From CCMP332 sp040218795 (GTDB lineage: Bacteria > Bacteroidota > Bacteroidia > Cytophagales > CCMP332): 64,000 nucleotides of DNA. The stretch's first letter is position 1. Every line of letters starts with the position of its first letter. The notes below the pieces were generated by a model. It had not been told where the DNA came from. It worked only from the letters and a program-made list of their open reading frames with translations, and ran no database searches. This document shows, in pieces, positions 1 through 9,154 of the stretch. The stretch is from assembly GCA_040218795.1 (NCBI GenBank), contig JAVJQT010000001.1, positions 294,360-358,359 of the forward strand, given 5' to 3'. The translations under genes were made by a program, and so were the position numbers.

Positions 1-1691
1 ACGGCAATGTAATAGGTGGTGTATTTGATATAAACTTTAGGAAAGGTAATTCTCAAAAAAGTGAACATGGAGTTCAGTTGGGGATGCGCGGAATAGAATT
101 AACAACCGAAGGCCCGATAAGCAAAAAGAACAATGCCTCTTATCTGGCCAATTACAGATACTCCACACTTGGCGTTTTTGATGCATTGGGACTGGATATT
201 GGCGTTCCGGCTGTTCCGGAATATCAGGATGTTTCGTTTAAGATAGATATCCCGGCGGGTCTTAAATACGGACGATTTTCTGTATTTGGATTGGGGGGGC
301 TGGCAAGTATTAACCTCAATGACAGCGAGGTGGAAGATCCGGAAGATTTTTTTAGCCAGGATCAGCCTTCAGATATTTATAACATTACACAATCAGGTGT
401 TTTGGGAATTGGTCATGAATATTTTTTCAGTCAAAAAACATCGGGGAATTTAATTCTGGCCTTATCGGGCGCTAGTGATAGATACACCTCCGATACCCTG
501 ACTGCCCCGGATTTCACAATGACGGCAAGAAATTCTGAAGGTACATTTGAGGAAAGAAAACTCAGTGTCTTTTATAAGGTAAATCACAAATTGAATACTA
601 GAAATGTATTGCAGGGTGGAGTATTGGCTGAAATTGCAAATTCCAATTTTCAGGAAAGCACGTATACCAATGGCTTTTATCAGAAAATAACAGATTACAA
701 TGGCTCTATTGGCTTGTATCAGGCTTTTGCCGATTGGCAACACAGATTTACCGATCAATTATCCATGAATATAGGTACGCATTTTCAATACCATGATTTA
801 ACCGAGGCACAGGCCATTGAACCAAGAGCCGGAATCAAATGGGCATTTTCTAAAAATAAATCATTATCCTTTGGGACGGGCCTTCACAGTCAAACTTTAC
901 CGGCATATGCTTATTTCATTCAGGAAAGAACGCAAAGCGGAGAAATCATTCAGAAAAACAGGGATCTTGATTTTATGCGAAGCAATCATTATGTGCTGGG
1001 ATACAATCATCTGATTAATCCAAATCTGCGTTTGAAGGTTGAAAGTTATTATCAGTACTTATTCAACATTCCTGTAGAGCAAAATGCGTCCCCTTTCTCA
1101 GCAATAAATACCGGAAATAATTTTAATGGTTTTCCCGACGATACAGATGTGCTGGTCAATGAGGGAACAGGCCAAAATATCGGCGTTGAAATCACATTGG
1201 AAAAGTTCTTTTCGAGGAACTATTACTTTCTTATAACAAGCTCCTTGTTTGATTCAAAATACAAAGGAAGCGATGGTGTGGAAAGAAACACCGCATTTAA
1301 TCAAAATTATGTTTTCAATGCGCTGGCGGGAAAAGAATGGGTAATAGGCAATTCGGATCACAAAATTTTAGGTCTTAATATTAGACTTAACTGGACAGGA
1401 GGGAGACCCTATATACCTGTTAACCGTCAATTGAGTCAAAATACTGGTGCGACCCAATTGATTTCCGACAGAGCCTATTCAGAAAAGTACAATGATTATT
1501 TTAGGACAGATTTAAAATTGAGCTACACCATTAATAAAGTTAAATTGGCACATCAGGTATCAATTGATATACAAAATATTACCAATAATCAGAATTTGTT
1601 TCAGGAAATATACAATGTAAGAACCGATCGTTTTACCAGAGAATATCAACAGGGGTTTTTACCTGAAATCCAGTACAAAATAATGTTCTAA
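1..1691 (+). CDS. TonB-dependent receptor, C-terminal part (5' truncated by window edge)
   Basis: The reading frame is open from the first bases of the window (GNVIGGVFDINFRKG...), so the gene begins upstream and only the last ~560 residues are seen. They form an outer-membrane beta-barrel: alternating aromatic/polar strands, a FSKNKSLSFGTGLHSQ-type strand and a late segment (LNIRLNWTGGRPYIPVNR) typical of TonB-dependent receptors of Bacteroidota. The protein ends in ...EIQYKIMF with a terminal Phe, as usual for BAM-assembled barrels. The plug and TonB box lie outside the window, so the substrate cannot be judged. It lies 10 bp ahead of a LytS-type kinase gene on the same strand and is probably co-transcribed with it. 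Confidence 0.85.
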   Translation, partial: GNVIGGVFDINFRKGNSQKSEHGVQLGMRGIELTTEGPISKKNNASYLANYRYSTLGVFDALGLDIGVPAVPEYQDVSFKIDIPAGLKYGRFSVFGLGGLASINLNDSEVEDPEDFFSQDQPSDIYNITQSGVLGIGHEYFFSQKTSGNLILALSGASDRYTSDTLTAPDFTMTARNSEGTFEERKLSVFYKVNHKLNTRNVLQGGVLAEIANSNFQESTYTNGFYQKITDYNGSIGLYQAFADWQHRFTDQLSMNIGTHFQYHDLTEAQAIEPRAGIKWAFSKNKSLSFGTGLHSQTLPAYAYFIQERTQSGEIIQKNRDLDFMRSNHYVLGYNHLINPNLRLKVESYYQYLFNIPVEQNASPFSAINTGNNFNGFPDDTDVLVNEGTGQNIGVEITLEKFFSRNYYFLITSSLFDSKYKGSDGVERNTAFNQNYVFNALAGKEWVIGNSDHKILGLNIRLNWTGGRPYIPVNRQLSQNTGATQLISDRAYSEKYNDYFRTDLKLSYTINKVKLAHQVSIDIQNITNNQNLFQEIYNVRTDRFTREYQQGFLPEIQYKIMF

Positions 1692-1701
1692 TTTTATAAG
1701 C

Positions 1702-2763
1702 ATGGATGAGTACAAGGGATTTACGCTAAAAGCCATAGCCATTAAAATGGCTGCTTCGGTCCTGATATGGATGTTTTTCAAAGTAACCACCGCTCCGGAT
1801 TACCAGGAGATGATCAAATTCGATAAATTGTCTTTTATCTATTTTATCGAAACAATTTTCCTGACTTTTTCCGCCTGGTCCATTAATGAATATTTTTTTC
1901 AAAAACTCGAAGACAAATACGGAAAGGATTTTTTAAGTCCCGGGCCATTGGGAAGGCTTTTCGCCTATTCTTTTTTAGCAGTGGCACCCTTGTTAATAGG
2001 GGTCACATGGTTTATGACGATGTATGCCGAAAAATGGTTGGATTGCGCAGAATTGGTTGCGCCAGAAGTTCAGATTGTGAGCGACACTTTTAAGGGTTTG
2101 ATGTTTAATCTTCTCATTTTAGGTGCTTTTATTGTCAACCATTTCTGGAAAAATAAAAGAGAAACCGAATTGATTCAGGAAAAGATTATTAAGGAAAATC
2201 TGGAATATAAATACGAAACTTTAAAGAGTCATATCAATCCGCATTTTCTGTTTAACAGTTTTTCAGTCCTTACTTCATTAGTGCATCAGAATTCGGATCT
2301 TGCCTCTGATTTTATAGCACAATTGTCCAAAATATATCGATATGTACTGGAAAACAAAGACAAGAATATAGTTCCTGTTGAAGATGAATTGTCATTTCTA
2401 GAATCTTATATGTTTCTGCTTAAAATCCGCCATGACAAATGCATAGAAATAAAGTACGACATTCGGATAAAAAAAGGAATTTATGGAATTCCGGCTTTGG
2501 CTTTGCAAATGCTGGCTGAGAATGCTGCTAAACATAACAGCTTCTCTAGGGAAGAGCCATTGAAGATTGATATCTACACGGAAAATGAAAATTTTCTGGT
2601 TATGAGAAATACACTGAAAGTCAGAAAAGTTGAAAACAGCACAGGAACAGGACTCAAAAATATTAACGACCGCTACGCCCATCTATCGGATAAAGAATTA
2701 GAAGTTAGCAAGGAAGGGGGGTATTTTGCGGTAAAACTTCCATTGATAAAACTGGCATCATGA
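1702..2763 (+). CDS. LytS/YpdA-type sensor histidine kinase
   Basis: Membrane sensor kinase of the His_kinase (PF06580) family. The N-terminal ~150 residues contain four predicted membrane helices. After a short coiled coil comes the phospho-acceptor motif HINPHFLFNSF (His near residue 181), and then an HATPase-like end with QMLAENAAKHN (N box) and GTGLKNINDRY (G box). At 353 residues it has the usual length for this family and no extra sensor domain. Its stop overlaps the start of the LytTR regulator gene (ATGA), so the two form a cognate pair. The stimulus is unknown, but coupling to the upstream TonB receptor gene suggests a substrate- or envelope-linked signal (inference). Confidence 0.9.
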   Translation: MDEYKGFTLKAIAIKMAASVLIWMFFKVTTAPDYQEMIKFDKLSFIYFIETIFLTFSAWSINEYFFQKLEDKYGKDFLSPGPLGRLFAYSFLAVAPLLIGVTWFMTMYAEKWLDCAELVAPEVQIVSDTFKGLMFNLLILGAFIVNHFWKNKRETELIQEKIIKENLEYKYETLKSHINPHFLFNSFSVLTSLVHQNSDLASDFIAQLSKIYRYVLENKDKNIVPVEDELSFLESYMFLLKIRHDKCIEIKYDIRIKKGIYGIPALALQMLAENAAKHNSFSREEPLKIDIYTENENFLVMRNTLKVRKVENSTGTGLKNINDRYAHLSDKELEVSKEGGYFAVKLPLIKLAS

Positions 2764-3509
2764 AAGTCATTATTATAGAAGACGAAAAGCTCACGGCCGA
2801 TCATTTAAAAAGCTTACTACATCAAATAGATGAGGAAATAGAGGTTTTAGGGAGTCTTAATTCGGTAACAATGGCCTATTCCTGGTTTATGGATAACCCG
2901 GAACCCGATTTAATATTTATGGATATAGAATTAGGAGACGGCACGGCATTTGATCTCCTGGATATTATAAAAATTAAGTCAAACATCATTTTTACAACCG
3001 CATATAATCAACATGCGATTAAAGCATTCAAATACAATTCGATCGATTATTTGTTAAAACCACTGGAGAAAGGAGAATTGATCAAGGCCATAGAAAAATG
3101 GAAAAGTCAAAAAGACAATAATCCTTCGATGGATTTGATTAATGCGCTTAAGAAAGAATTAAATCAAAATTATAAACACCGATTTTTGGTTAAGTCCGGA
3201 GATAAATTTCAAACGATAGAATCCGAGCATATCGCCTATTTTTTCTCCGAAGACAGTTATACCCAAATCATGACCAAAGAAGGCAAAAAGTGGTTTGTAG
3301 ATTACAGTCTGGAAGATCTTGATGAGATCATGGATCCGAATACTTTTTTTCGTTTAAATCGAAAAGTTATTAGTTCAGTTTCAGCCATAGATCAAATATC
3401 CAGTTATTTCAATGCGCGTTTGAGTGTCCGTTTAAGTCCCGGATTTAAAGATCAAATCATTATCAGCAGGGAAAGGGTAAAAGCATTTAAAGCCTGGCTG
3501 GATAAATAA
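2760..3509 (+). CDS. LytTR-family response regulator
   Basis: A 249-residue two-domain regulator. The receiver domain (1-120) shows the acidic pocket EDE at 7-9, phospho-acceptor Asp near residue 55 (LIFMDIELGDG), the Thr of TTAYN and the conserved Lys in DYLLKPLEKGE. The C-terminal LytTR DNA-binding domain (about 140-249) contains the typical FFSEDSYTQIMTKEGKKWFVDYSLEDL and FFRLNRKVISSVSAI segments. It overlaps the kinase gene by 4 bp (ATGA) and should be phosphorylated by it. Direct targets cannot be read from the sequence; the TonB receptor gene just upstream is a reasonable candidate. Confidence 0.93.
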   Translation: MKVIIIEDEKLTADHLKSLLHQIDEEIEVLGSLNSVTMAYSWFMDNPEPDLIFMDIELGDGTAFDLLDIIKIKSNIIFTTAYNQHAIKAFKYNSIDYLLKPLEKGELIKAIEKWKSQKDNNPSMDLINALKKELNQNYKHRFLVKSGDKFQTIESEHIAYFFSEDSYTQIMTKEGKKWFVDYSLEDLDEIMDPNTFFRLNRKVISSVSAIDQISSYFNARLSVRLSPGFKDQIIISRERVKAFKAWLDK

Positions 3510-3516
3510 TTATTAT

Positions 3517-4137
3517 ATGAGGCGAATTTTCAAAACATATATAATTGCGTTAAGTATAACTCTGATATTCAATGAGTCAAAGGCTCAGAAAAAAGGCTTT
3601 TTTGAGGGATTTATTATTGAACAAAATGGTGATACATTATGGGGCCATATTAAAGATCGCGATCCGGTACCATTTACAGAATTAAAATCTAAAATACGTT
3701 TTAAACAAAATGGAAAATCCCCTACAAGGAAATTCGGACCGGAAGACATTAAGGCTTATTCCTACAATGATGCCCTTTTTGAATCTGTTTGTTTAAGAGA
3801 AGATGTTAATATGTTGAATTTCAGATATATAATTGAAAATAGTGTATCAAATAGATTCCTTAAAGTCATTGATAAAGACCCGTATTTAATTTACTATCAT
3901 TTAGAATATATTCATGACGACAATTTTTATCTGGATTACATTCCTCTGTTTTATAAACCGGGAAATACCGAGATGTGCCGGGTAAGTCAGGGAATATTGG
4001 GATTGAAAAGAAAGAAACTAATTGAATATTTTTCGGATTGTAAAGCTTTAACTGAGGCAATTTCTAAAAAGAGAATAAATGATATAAATGAGGTATATCA
4101 ATTTTATATCAATGACTGCGTAAGAGCAAAATTGTAA
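3517..4137 (+). CDS. Secreted protein of unknown function
   Basis: 206 residues with a signal peptide (MRRIFKTYIIALSITLIFNESKAQ) and a mature part beginning KKGFFEGFIIEQNGDTLWG. The 'GxxIxxxGDTLxGxI' opening followed by a strand describing a FKxxxxSPTRKFGPEDIKAYSY segment recurs in a longer protein encoded at 51958-53034, so both appear to belong to one Bacteroidota family with a small beta-rich N-terminal domain. Two Cys pairs occur late (CRVSQ, SDCKAL, NDCVRAKL) and may form disulphides. The gene follows the LytTR regulator gene by 7 bp and may belong to the same transcript. No function is known to me. Confidence 0.7.
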   Translation: MRRIFKTYIIALSITLIFNESKAQKKGFFEGFIIEQNGDTLWGHIKDRDPVPFTELKSKIRFKQNGKSPTRKFGPEDIKAYSYNDALFESVCLREDVNMLNFRYIIENSVSNRFLKVIDKDPYLIYYHLEYIHDDNFYLDYIPLFYKPGNTEMCRVSQGILGLKRKKLIEYFSDCKALTEAISKKRINDINEVYQFYINDCVRAKL

Positions 4138-4170
4138 TTCTAATGCACAAGACTAAAAAATATCTCTTTT

Positions 4171-5100
4171 TCATTTAAACATCATGCTGACTTTGCCTTT
4201 GATATAAGCTACAGCGGTTTTAATGCCTTTTCCTTTATTTTTTCTTGCAATTTCAAAAGCATCCCACATTTCTTCGGTGATGATGTCCAGATTATTAAAT
4301 TCTCCGGCCCCTTTTAACCATTCACCACCATCAATGGTCATGACTTCTCCATTGACATAAGCCGAGTAATCTGAAAACAGGTATGCAGCGAGATTTGCCA
4401 GTTCCTGATGTTCTCCAACACGACCGACAGGCACTTTTTTGGCAGGATCGAATTTCTTTACAAGATCACCGGGTAATAAACGGCTCCACGCTCCTTCAGT
4501 AGGAAATGGTCCGGGAGCAATTGCATTGGACCTTATTTTATATTTTGCCCATTCTACAGCCAAAGACCTTGTCATTGCAAGCACACCTGCTTTGCTAACG
4601 GCAGATGGAACCACATAACCCGACCCTGTCCAGGCATAAGTGGTCACAATATTCAGAATTGTAGCAGGAACTTTATTTTCAATCCAGTATTTACCCGAAG
4701 CCAGAGTGAAATTATAACTGCCTCTTAACACTATGTCCACGACAATGTCAAAAGCCCGATGCGAAAGGCGCTCGGTTGGAGAAATAAAATTTCCGGCCGC
4801 ATTGTTAAGCAGGGCATTATAGGAACCAAATTTTTCATTTGTAGTTTTGATCACATTCTCAACTTCACTGTATTCGCGGACATCGCATTGAACTGGTAAA
4901 ACAGTTCCGCCTTTTTTGTCCATCATTTCCTGGGCGGCTTTTTCAAGGACCTCCATTCTCCGACTACATATCACGAGATTTGCACCCAACTCAAGACAGT
5001 ATTCTCCTATTGAGCGCCCTAAACCCGTGCCTCCACCCGTGATGATTATTGTTTTGCCTTTTAAAGCATCTGCTTTTAACATTCCCTCTGCCTTGATCAT
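4171..5100 (-). CDS. 2,4-dienoyl-CoA reductase-like SDR oxidoreductase
   Basis: Short-chain dehydrogenase/reductase, most like mitochondrial 2,4-dienoyl-CoA reductase (DECR), which uses NADPH in the degradation of polyunsaturated fatty acids. Evidence: cofactor motif TGGGTGLGRS, NNAAGNFISPTERLS (a DECR hallmark), and TTYAWTGSGYVVPSAVSKAG, in which Tyr and Lys are 15 residues apart, as in DECR rather than the YxxxK of classical SDRs. The C-terminal 40 residues (EFNNLDIITEEMWDAFE...) also extend past the normal FabG length. Start chosen at MIKAEG (about 309 aa), because longer frames run into the upstream MFS gene. It lies 38 bp after that gene, in the same direction. Confidence 0.85.
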   Translation of the reverse strand: MIKAEGMLKADALKGKTIIITGGGTGLGRSIGEYCLELGANLVICSRRMEVLEKAAQEMMDKKGGTVLPVQCDVREYSEVENVIKTTNEKFGSYNALLNNAAGNFISPTERLSHRAFDIVVDIVLRGSYNFTLASGKYWIENKVPATILNIVTTYAWTGSGYVVPSAVSKAGVLAMTRSLAVEWAKYKIRSNAIAPGPFPTEGAWSRLLPGDLVKKFDPAKKVPVGRVGEHQELANLAAYLFSDYSAYVNGEVMTIDGGEWLKGAGEFNNLDIITEEMWDAFEIARKNKGKGIKTAVAYIKGKVSMMFK

Positions 5101-5138
5101 AATCTGATTGTTTAAGTGAATATGAGAAATATTTTGGA

Positions 5139-6671
5139 CTATTCCCTGACATAAAAATAGATAAATACAGCACCCATCAAAGGCATAAATGCACCGATCA
5201 GGCAAACGTGTTTATAAATAGTTAAAAAACTTTCTCTTATGTTGAGATTTATTCTGTCCTGTTCATCCTGATTAAATATTTCAGGTGCCTCGGCTTCGGC
5301 GAATTTTAATAGTTCTTTATCGAGAAGTTCTCTTTGTTCAAGCGTATATGAATTCAGGTCCATGTCGCTTTTAAAGTCTTTTTTAAATTGAATGAGGGCC
5401 ATGGAACCCATGATGGCCAAAACAATAACACTAGCAGCCCTTGAGATGGTATTATTGATTCCGCTTGCTGCGCCGGTGTAATTCTCGTTAATGCACATCA
5501 TTATACCTGTGGTTAAAGGAACAACAGTCAATCCCATTCCAATACCACAAATAATCAATGCCGGTAAAAATGTATATAAGAAACTGATGGAATTTCCTAT
5601 GTATCCAATCATTGAAAAAGCCGCAAAACCAATGGCTGTAATTAAAGGGCCAATGATTAGTAATTTTTTATAACCGTATTGATCAACCCATTTCCCCGAA
5701 ATTCTTGCCAATACAGAAATTAGAATTCCAAAGGGAAGAATCCCCAAGCCGGCAATTATTTCGGAATATCCCTGAATTTGAATGATATTGAGTGGAAGAA
5801 AAAACAATACCGCACCCAACGCACCATAAATCAAAAATGTCAGAAAGTTTAAAGCCGAAAAAGTGTTATTTCTAAATAAGAATAAGGGCATTAGCGGATT
5901 TTTAGCCCTTTTTTCAATTACCATAAAAATGGAAAAGAAAACAGCACTTAGAATCAGGCTTGCAATGATAATTGGATTTGAAAAACTCCATTCCGAAGCT
6001 TGTATAAAACCATAGGTGGCAAAACCCAATGAAAAAGTGATGAACAACGCCCCTCTAAAATCAAGCGCGCCTTCATTTTTCTTGATTTTTGATTCGGGAA
6101 TTTTAGTAGAAAGAATCCAAAGAGCCATAATGCCAAGTGGAACATTGATAAAAAATACCCATCGCCAGAGTCCCAGATTGGCAAATACACCTCCCAAGAC
6201 TGGTCCCAGTATGGTGGTGAGTGCCGAAAACATAGACCAGGTTCCGATGGCCCGTCCTTTTTTCTCTTGAGGGAATAAGGCAGCAATCAAGGTCAAACTA
6301 CCCGGCACCATTAATGCACCTCCGATTCCCTGTACTGCTCTTGCAATTATTAAAAACAGTCCGTTTGGCGAAACTCCACAGGCAATGGAGCTAAGCGCAA
6401 AGAGCCCAATTCCGAACATAAATATTTTCTTTCTGCCCAGGTAATCACCGAGGGATCCACCGACAAGCAAAAGCGATGAGAGAAAAAGCAGATAAGAGTT
6501 GACCACCCATAGCAATTGAGCGCCACTAATATTCAATGATTTTTGCAGTGCGGGAAGTGCCACATTTAATGCAGTAGAATCAATCATGGCCATGCTCGAA
6601 GCTGTAATGGTTGCGATTAGCAGCCATATTTCATTTTTGGGTTCTATTTTCTGTCCCGATGCGATTGCCAA
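5139..6671 (-). CDS. DHA2-family MFS drug/H+ antiporter (14 TM)
   Basis: 510-residue inner-membrane transporter of the EmrB/QacA (DHA2) subfamily. The first helix carries DSTALNVALPALQ, followed by WVVNSYLLFLS and motif A GGSLGDYLGRKKIF. Motif C GPVLGGVFANLG with the following WRWVFFINVPLG is diagnostic for DHA2. The overall hydrophobicity fits 14 helices, with a ~60-residue cytosolic stretch (FKSDMDLNSYTLEQREL...) before the last helix. No periplasmic adaptor or outer-membrane factor gene is adjacent, so it probably acts alone. It is divergent from the PA14-OmpA gene and precedes the dienoyl-CoA reductase gene. Substrates cannot be assigned. Confidence 0.9.
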   Translation of the reverse strand: MAIASGQKIEPKNEIWLLIATITASSMAMIDSTALNVALPALQKSLNISGAQLLWVVNSYLLFLSSLLLVGGSLGDYLGRKKIFMFGIGLFALSSIACGVSPNGLFLIIARAVQGIGGALMVPGSLTLIAALFPQEKKGRAIGTWSMFSALTTILGPVLGGVFANLGLWRWVFFINVPLGIMALWILSTKIPESKIKKNEGALDFRGALFITFSLGFATYGFIQASEWSFSNPIIIASLILSAVFFSIFMVIEKRAKNPLMPLFLFRNNTFSALNFLTFLIYGALGAVLFFLPLNIIQIQGYSEIIAGLGILPFGILISVLARISGKWVDQYGYKKLLIIGPLITAIGFAAFSMIGYIGNSISFLYTFLPALIICGIGMGLTVVPLTTGIMMCINENYTGAASGINNTISRAASVIVLAIMGSMALIQFKKDFKSDMDLNSYTLEQRELLDKELLKFAEAEAPEIFNQDEQDRINLNIRESFLTIYKHVCLIGAFMPLMGAVFIYFYVRE

Positions 6672-6783
6672 ATGATTTTATTGCTTTAAACTTAACACCT
6701 TTATTTCGACGTTTTACCTTAAGGATAGCGAAGATGACCATTAAAACCTGTCATGAATTTTACAATATGCTCAAAATTGCTTT

Positions 6784-7992
6784 ATGAAAAGGTTTTTAAT
6801 ATTCTTTGCTTTAGTTGTCTCGATACAATTACTCACAGCACAACCCCATTACGATGGTGCATTGGAGCGCTATAAAATGAAATCGGATAAAGCAGTTCGA
6901 GAAGGACTCATTGGCGAGTATTATTCCGGCAGCGATTTTAACAATCTTGTAAGAATAAGGCAGGACAAAGCGATCTATTTTGATTGGGATTATTCCAATC
7001 CAATTCCGGAGCTGGGAACTGACTATTTTTCAATACGTTGGCGAGGGAAAGTTTATGCTAAGAAGGAAGGGAAACACATATTTACCGTTTACACCGATGA
7101 TGGCATGCGTCTTTGGCTCAATGGCCGTTTGATAATAAATGCCTGGAAAGATCAGCCACCTACACTTTATGAGGCTCTGGTAATTCTTGAAAAGGATGAA
7201 TTTTATGATATCCGTGTAGATTATTATCAGAAACAATATCAAACCACAGCGGCTGTCTTTTTCAACCCCAAAGGAGAGGAAAGAACAGTGCTCAATGCTT
7301 CCAATACAGTTTTTGGAAAGAACCTCGAAGCCAGTAATGCGAGATTTGATTTTTGGGAAAAACCCGGACTTATGGAGGAATTCTGGACATGGATGGGATT
7401 TGCCGATGAAGAAGAGTCTCAAGCTTTCGTCGATCAATCCTATAGAAAAGAAAAATCTCAAATCGAAAAAGTTGCAGCCCCCAGATTGGAAGAAACAGCA
7501 GAAAAAAATCCAATAGCTATGGAGCCATCAATTCAAGAAACGGATGAGAAAAATATGGAAAAGGTATTTGAACAAAAACAGGAGTTAATAGAAGATAGTA
7601 GCGAAAATAGATACGAAAAAATGGCTCCGGGAGAGACATTGATTATTGAGAATATTTATTTTGATCAAGGGAAAGCAAAATTGCGCTCTGAGTCCTTTAT
7701 GGAGTTGAATAAACTTTTAAAAGCCTTGCAACATCATTCCGGATGGTCAATTAAAATTGATGGACATACAGATAATGTGGGATTTGCAGCACTCAATTTG
7801 GAATTGTCATACGACAGAGCCAGGTCGGTTTACTTTTATTTGGTTAATAATGGAATAGATAAATCGAGATTGCGATTTGAAGGATTTGGAAGCAGTAATC
7901 CAATTGCAAAAAATGACAGTGAAGCCAACAGACAAAAAAACAGAAGGGTAGAAGTTTCCCTTATTCAAGAAAGCATTTCTACAAGGCATTGA
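6784..7992 (+). CDS. PA14 domain-OmpA domain outer-membrane protein
   Basis: 402 residues: a signal peptide (to LLTAQ, about residue 20), a PA14 domain (about 40-165, with GLIGEYYSGSDF, FSIRWRGKVYAKKEGKH and YTDDGMRLWLNGRLIINAW), a charged Glu/Lys-rich linker (about 200-280) and a C-terminal OmpA/MotB-like domain (about 285-395: IYFDQGKAKLRSES, IDGHTDNVG, LSYDRARSVYFYL, GFGSSNPIAKND). The OmpA domain should bind peptidoglycan and the PA14 domain glycans or another surface ligand, so it may anchor carbohydrate or protein to the cell envelope (inference). The last 14 bp overlap the convergent gene at 7979-8497. Confidence 0.88.
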   Translation: MKRFLIFFALVVSIQLLTAQPHYDGALERYKMKSDKAVREGLIGEYYSGSDFNNLVRIRQDKAIYFDWDYSNPIPELGTDYFSIRWRGKVYAKKEGKHIFTVYTDDGMRLWLNGRLIINAWKDQPPTLYEALVILEKDEFYDIRVDYYQKQYQTTAAVFFNPKGEERTVLNASNTVFGKNLEASNARFDFWEKPGLMEEFWTWMGFADEEESQAFVDQSYRKEKSQIEKVAAPRLEETAEKNPIAMEPSIQETDEKNMEKVFEQKQELIEDSSENRYEKMAPGETLIIENIYFDQGKAKLRSESFMELNKLLKALQHHSGWSIKIDGHTDNVGFAALNLELSYDRARSVYFYLVNNGIDKSRLRFEGFGSSNPIAKNDSEANRQKNRRVEVSLIQESISTRH

Positions 7993-8497
7993 GAAAATGA
8001 AGGATTTTTTTGGCTCGGTTTTTAAAACCGCTACTCTGAAATGGCAGTTGCTCTTCAATTGAAAAGAGGAGTTCTACTTTTAATTCGGGAATGCGTTTCA
8101 CAATATTCTTAAGTATTTCCATTGCATGTACTTTCACGGCAACGGCTTCATGCATGCTGTTTAAAAAGTCAAAACACATTTCAGCGACTTCACCCAGATT
8201 GTCCTCTTCAATTGATTGATCTGCAAGCGTTCTCAATCCCGACCTTTTTACAGAATCGTGAATTGAGGCTTTTTTTAAAGTTTTTATAATTTGATTCTGA
8301 AAGGGATCGCATCGTTCAGGGGCAAGATTGTGAAGGTGTTGTAAAACCCATGATGCCCGTTTGGCCAACTCCTGATCGTTTCCGGAATACAAGGCCATTA
8401 ATTCGGAGGTTTTATTCTCATGCGCTTGAATATAAGCGGCCAGCCTTTTTGAATTGACAGAGCTATATTCCCTTTGAAGTTCTCGCTTTAAATTCAT
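7979..8497 (-). CDS. HEAT-repeat-like adaptor protein, function unknown
   Basis: 172 residues, cytosolic, without signal peptide. Repeating amphipathic helix pairs (ELAKRASWVLQHLHNLAPERC..., HDSVKRSGLRTLADQSIEEDNLGEVAEMCFDFLNS, EAVAVKVHAMEILKNIVKRIPELK) resemble short HEAT/armadillo-type repeats. The start codon overlaps the stop of the upstream TPM-domain gene (ATGA at 8494-8497), so it is translationally coupled to it. The 3' end overlaps the OmpA gene from the other strand. A scaffold role is plausible but is only an inference from fold type. Confidence 0.7.
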   Translation of the reverse strand: MNLKRELQREYSSVNSKRLAAYIQAHENKTSELMALYSGNDQELAKRASWVLQHLHNLAPERCDPFQNQIIKTLKKASIHDSVKRSGLRTLADQSIEEDNLGEVAEMCFDFLNSMHEAVAVKVHAMEILKNIVKRIPELKVELLFSIEEQLPFQSSGFKNRAKKILHFLNAL

Positions 8498-9150
8498 TCA
8501 TGATCTTCGATTCTGATATCATCCGATAACTCATTGGTATCATCACTTCTCACATGAAATCCATTTTTAATCAGCAATTCCTTGCAGGAATGTATGGCCT
8601 TAACAAGTCCATCGGATACTTCATCGGTTTTTATTCCTTCGAGTATTTGCTTGACAACGGAATCCCAGTCTTCCTGATTTACTTTCTGGTTTATTCCGCT
8701 GTCACCCATGACTATCACCTGATGTTCAAGCGCACTTACATAAAAAAGAATTCCGGTTCTGTCTCTTGTATTAAATACTTCTTCATTAATAAAAGCTTCA
8801 ATTGCTCTTAGCCTTACTTTGTGATAAGCATTTTCACGACCTACAATAAATAAACGATAGGATGGAAGCGCCCCGGCCAGCACATATCCAAAAATTCCAC
8901 AAAGCAGTATAAAGCCGCTTGTTTCAAATGTACCAATAGTACCTGGCAGCCACCACATGTAGGACATGATGGTCAGCATAAAGGTTGCCGATGCCATAAA
9001 TAAAAGCGCGTTGGACCATTTAGCAGAATCGTAATTGCTTGATTTCTTAGCAAAATAGGTCACGATTTCACCGGAAGATACTTTTTCTAGTTCTTCAACT
9101 GCCGCTTTAACTTTTTCCTTGTCTTTTTCGCTAAAATTAAATCTTCCCAT
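8494..9150 (-). CDS. TPM-domain membrane protein (short paralogue)
   Basis: 218 residues starting at MGRFNFSEKDKEKV. TPM (PF04536) domain proteins are phosphatase/YgcG-like and have been linked to membrane-protein quality control. An N-terminal helix carrying AVEELEKVSSGEIVTYFAKKS precedes two membrane helices (about 45-90). The second half has RTGILFYVSALEHQVIVMGDSGINQKV and DWDSVVKQILEGI, the typical strand-helix elements of the domain. A longer frame (to 9306) adds only Ala/Val-rich sequence that is the other frame of the Gly-rich tail of the upstream gene, so it was not used as the start. It is 4 bp downstream of the longer TPM gene and forms an operon with it. Confidence 0.82.
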   Translation of the reverse strand: MGRFNFSEKDKEKVKAAVEELEKVSSGEIVTYFAKKSSNYDSAKWSNALLFMASATFMLTIMSYMWWLPGTIGTFETSGFILLCGIFGYVLAGALPSYRLFIVGRENAYHKVRLRAIEAFINEEVFNTRDRTGILFYVSALEHQVIVMGDSGINQKVNQEDWDSVVKQILEGIKTDEVSDGLVKAIHSCKELLIKNGFHVRSDDTNELSDDIRIEDHE

Positions 9151-9154
9151 AATA

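Noticed and set aside
5101..5205. Longer start of the dienoyl-CoA reductase gene
   Set aside because: The extra residues overlap the C-terminus of the MFS gene and have no family similarity; ATG at 5100 gives the normal length.
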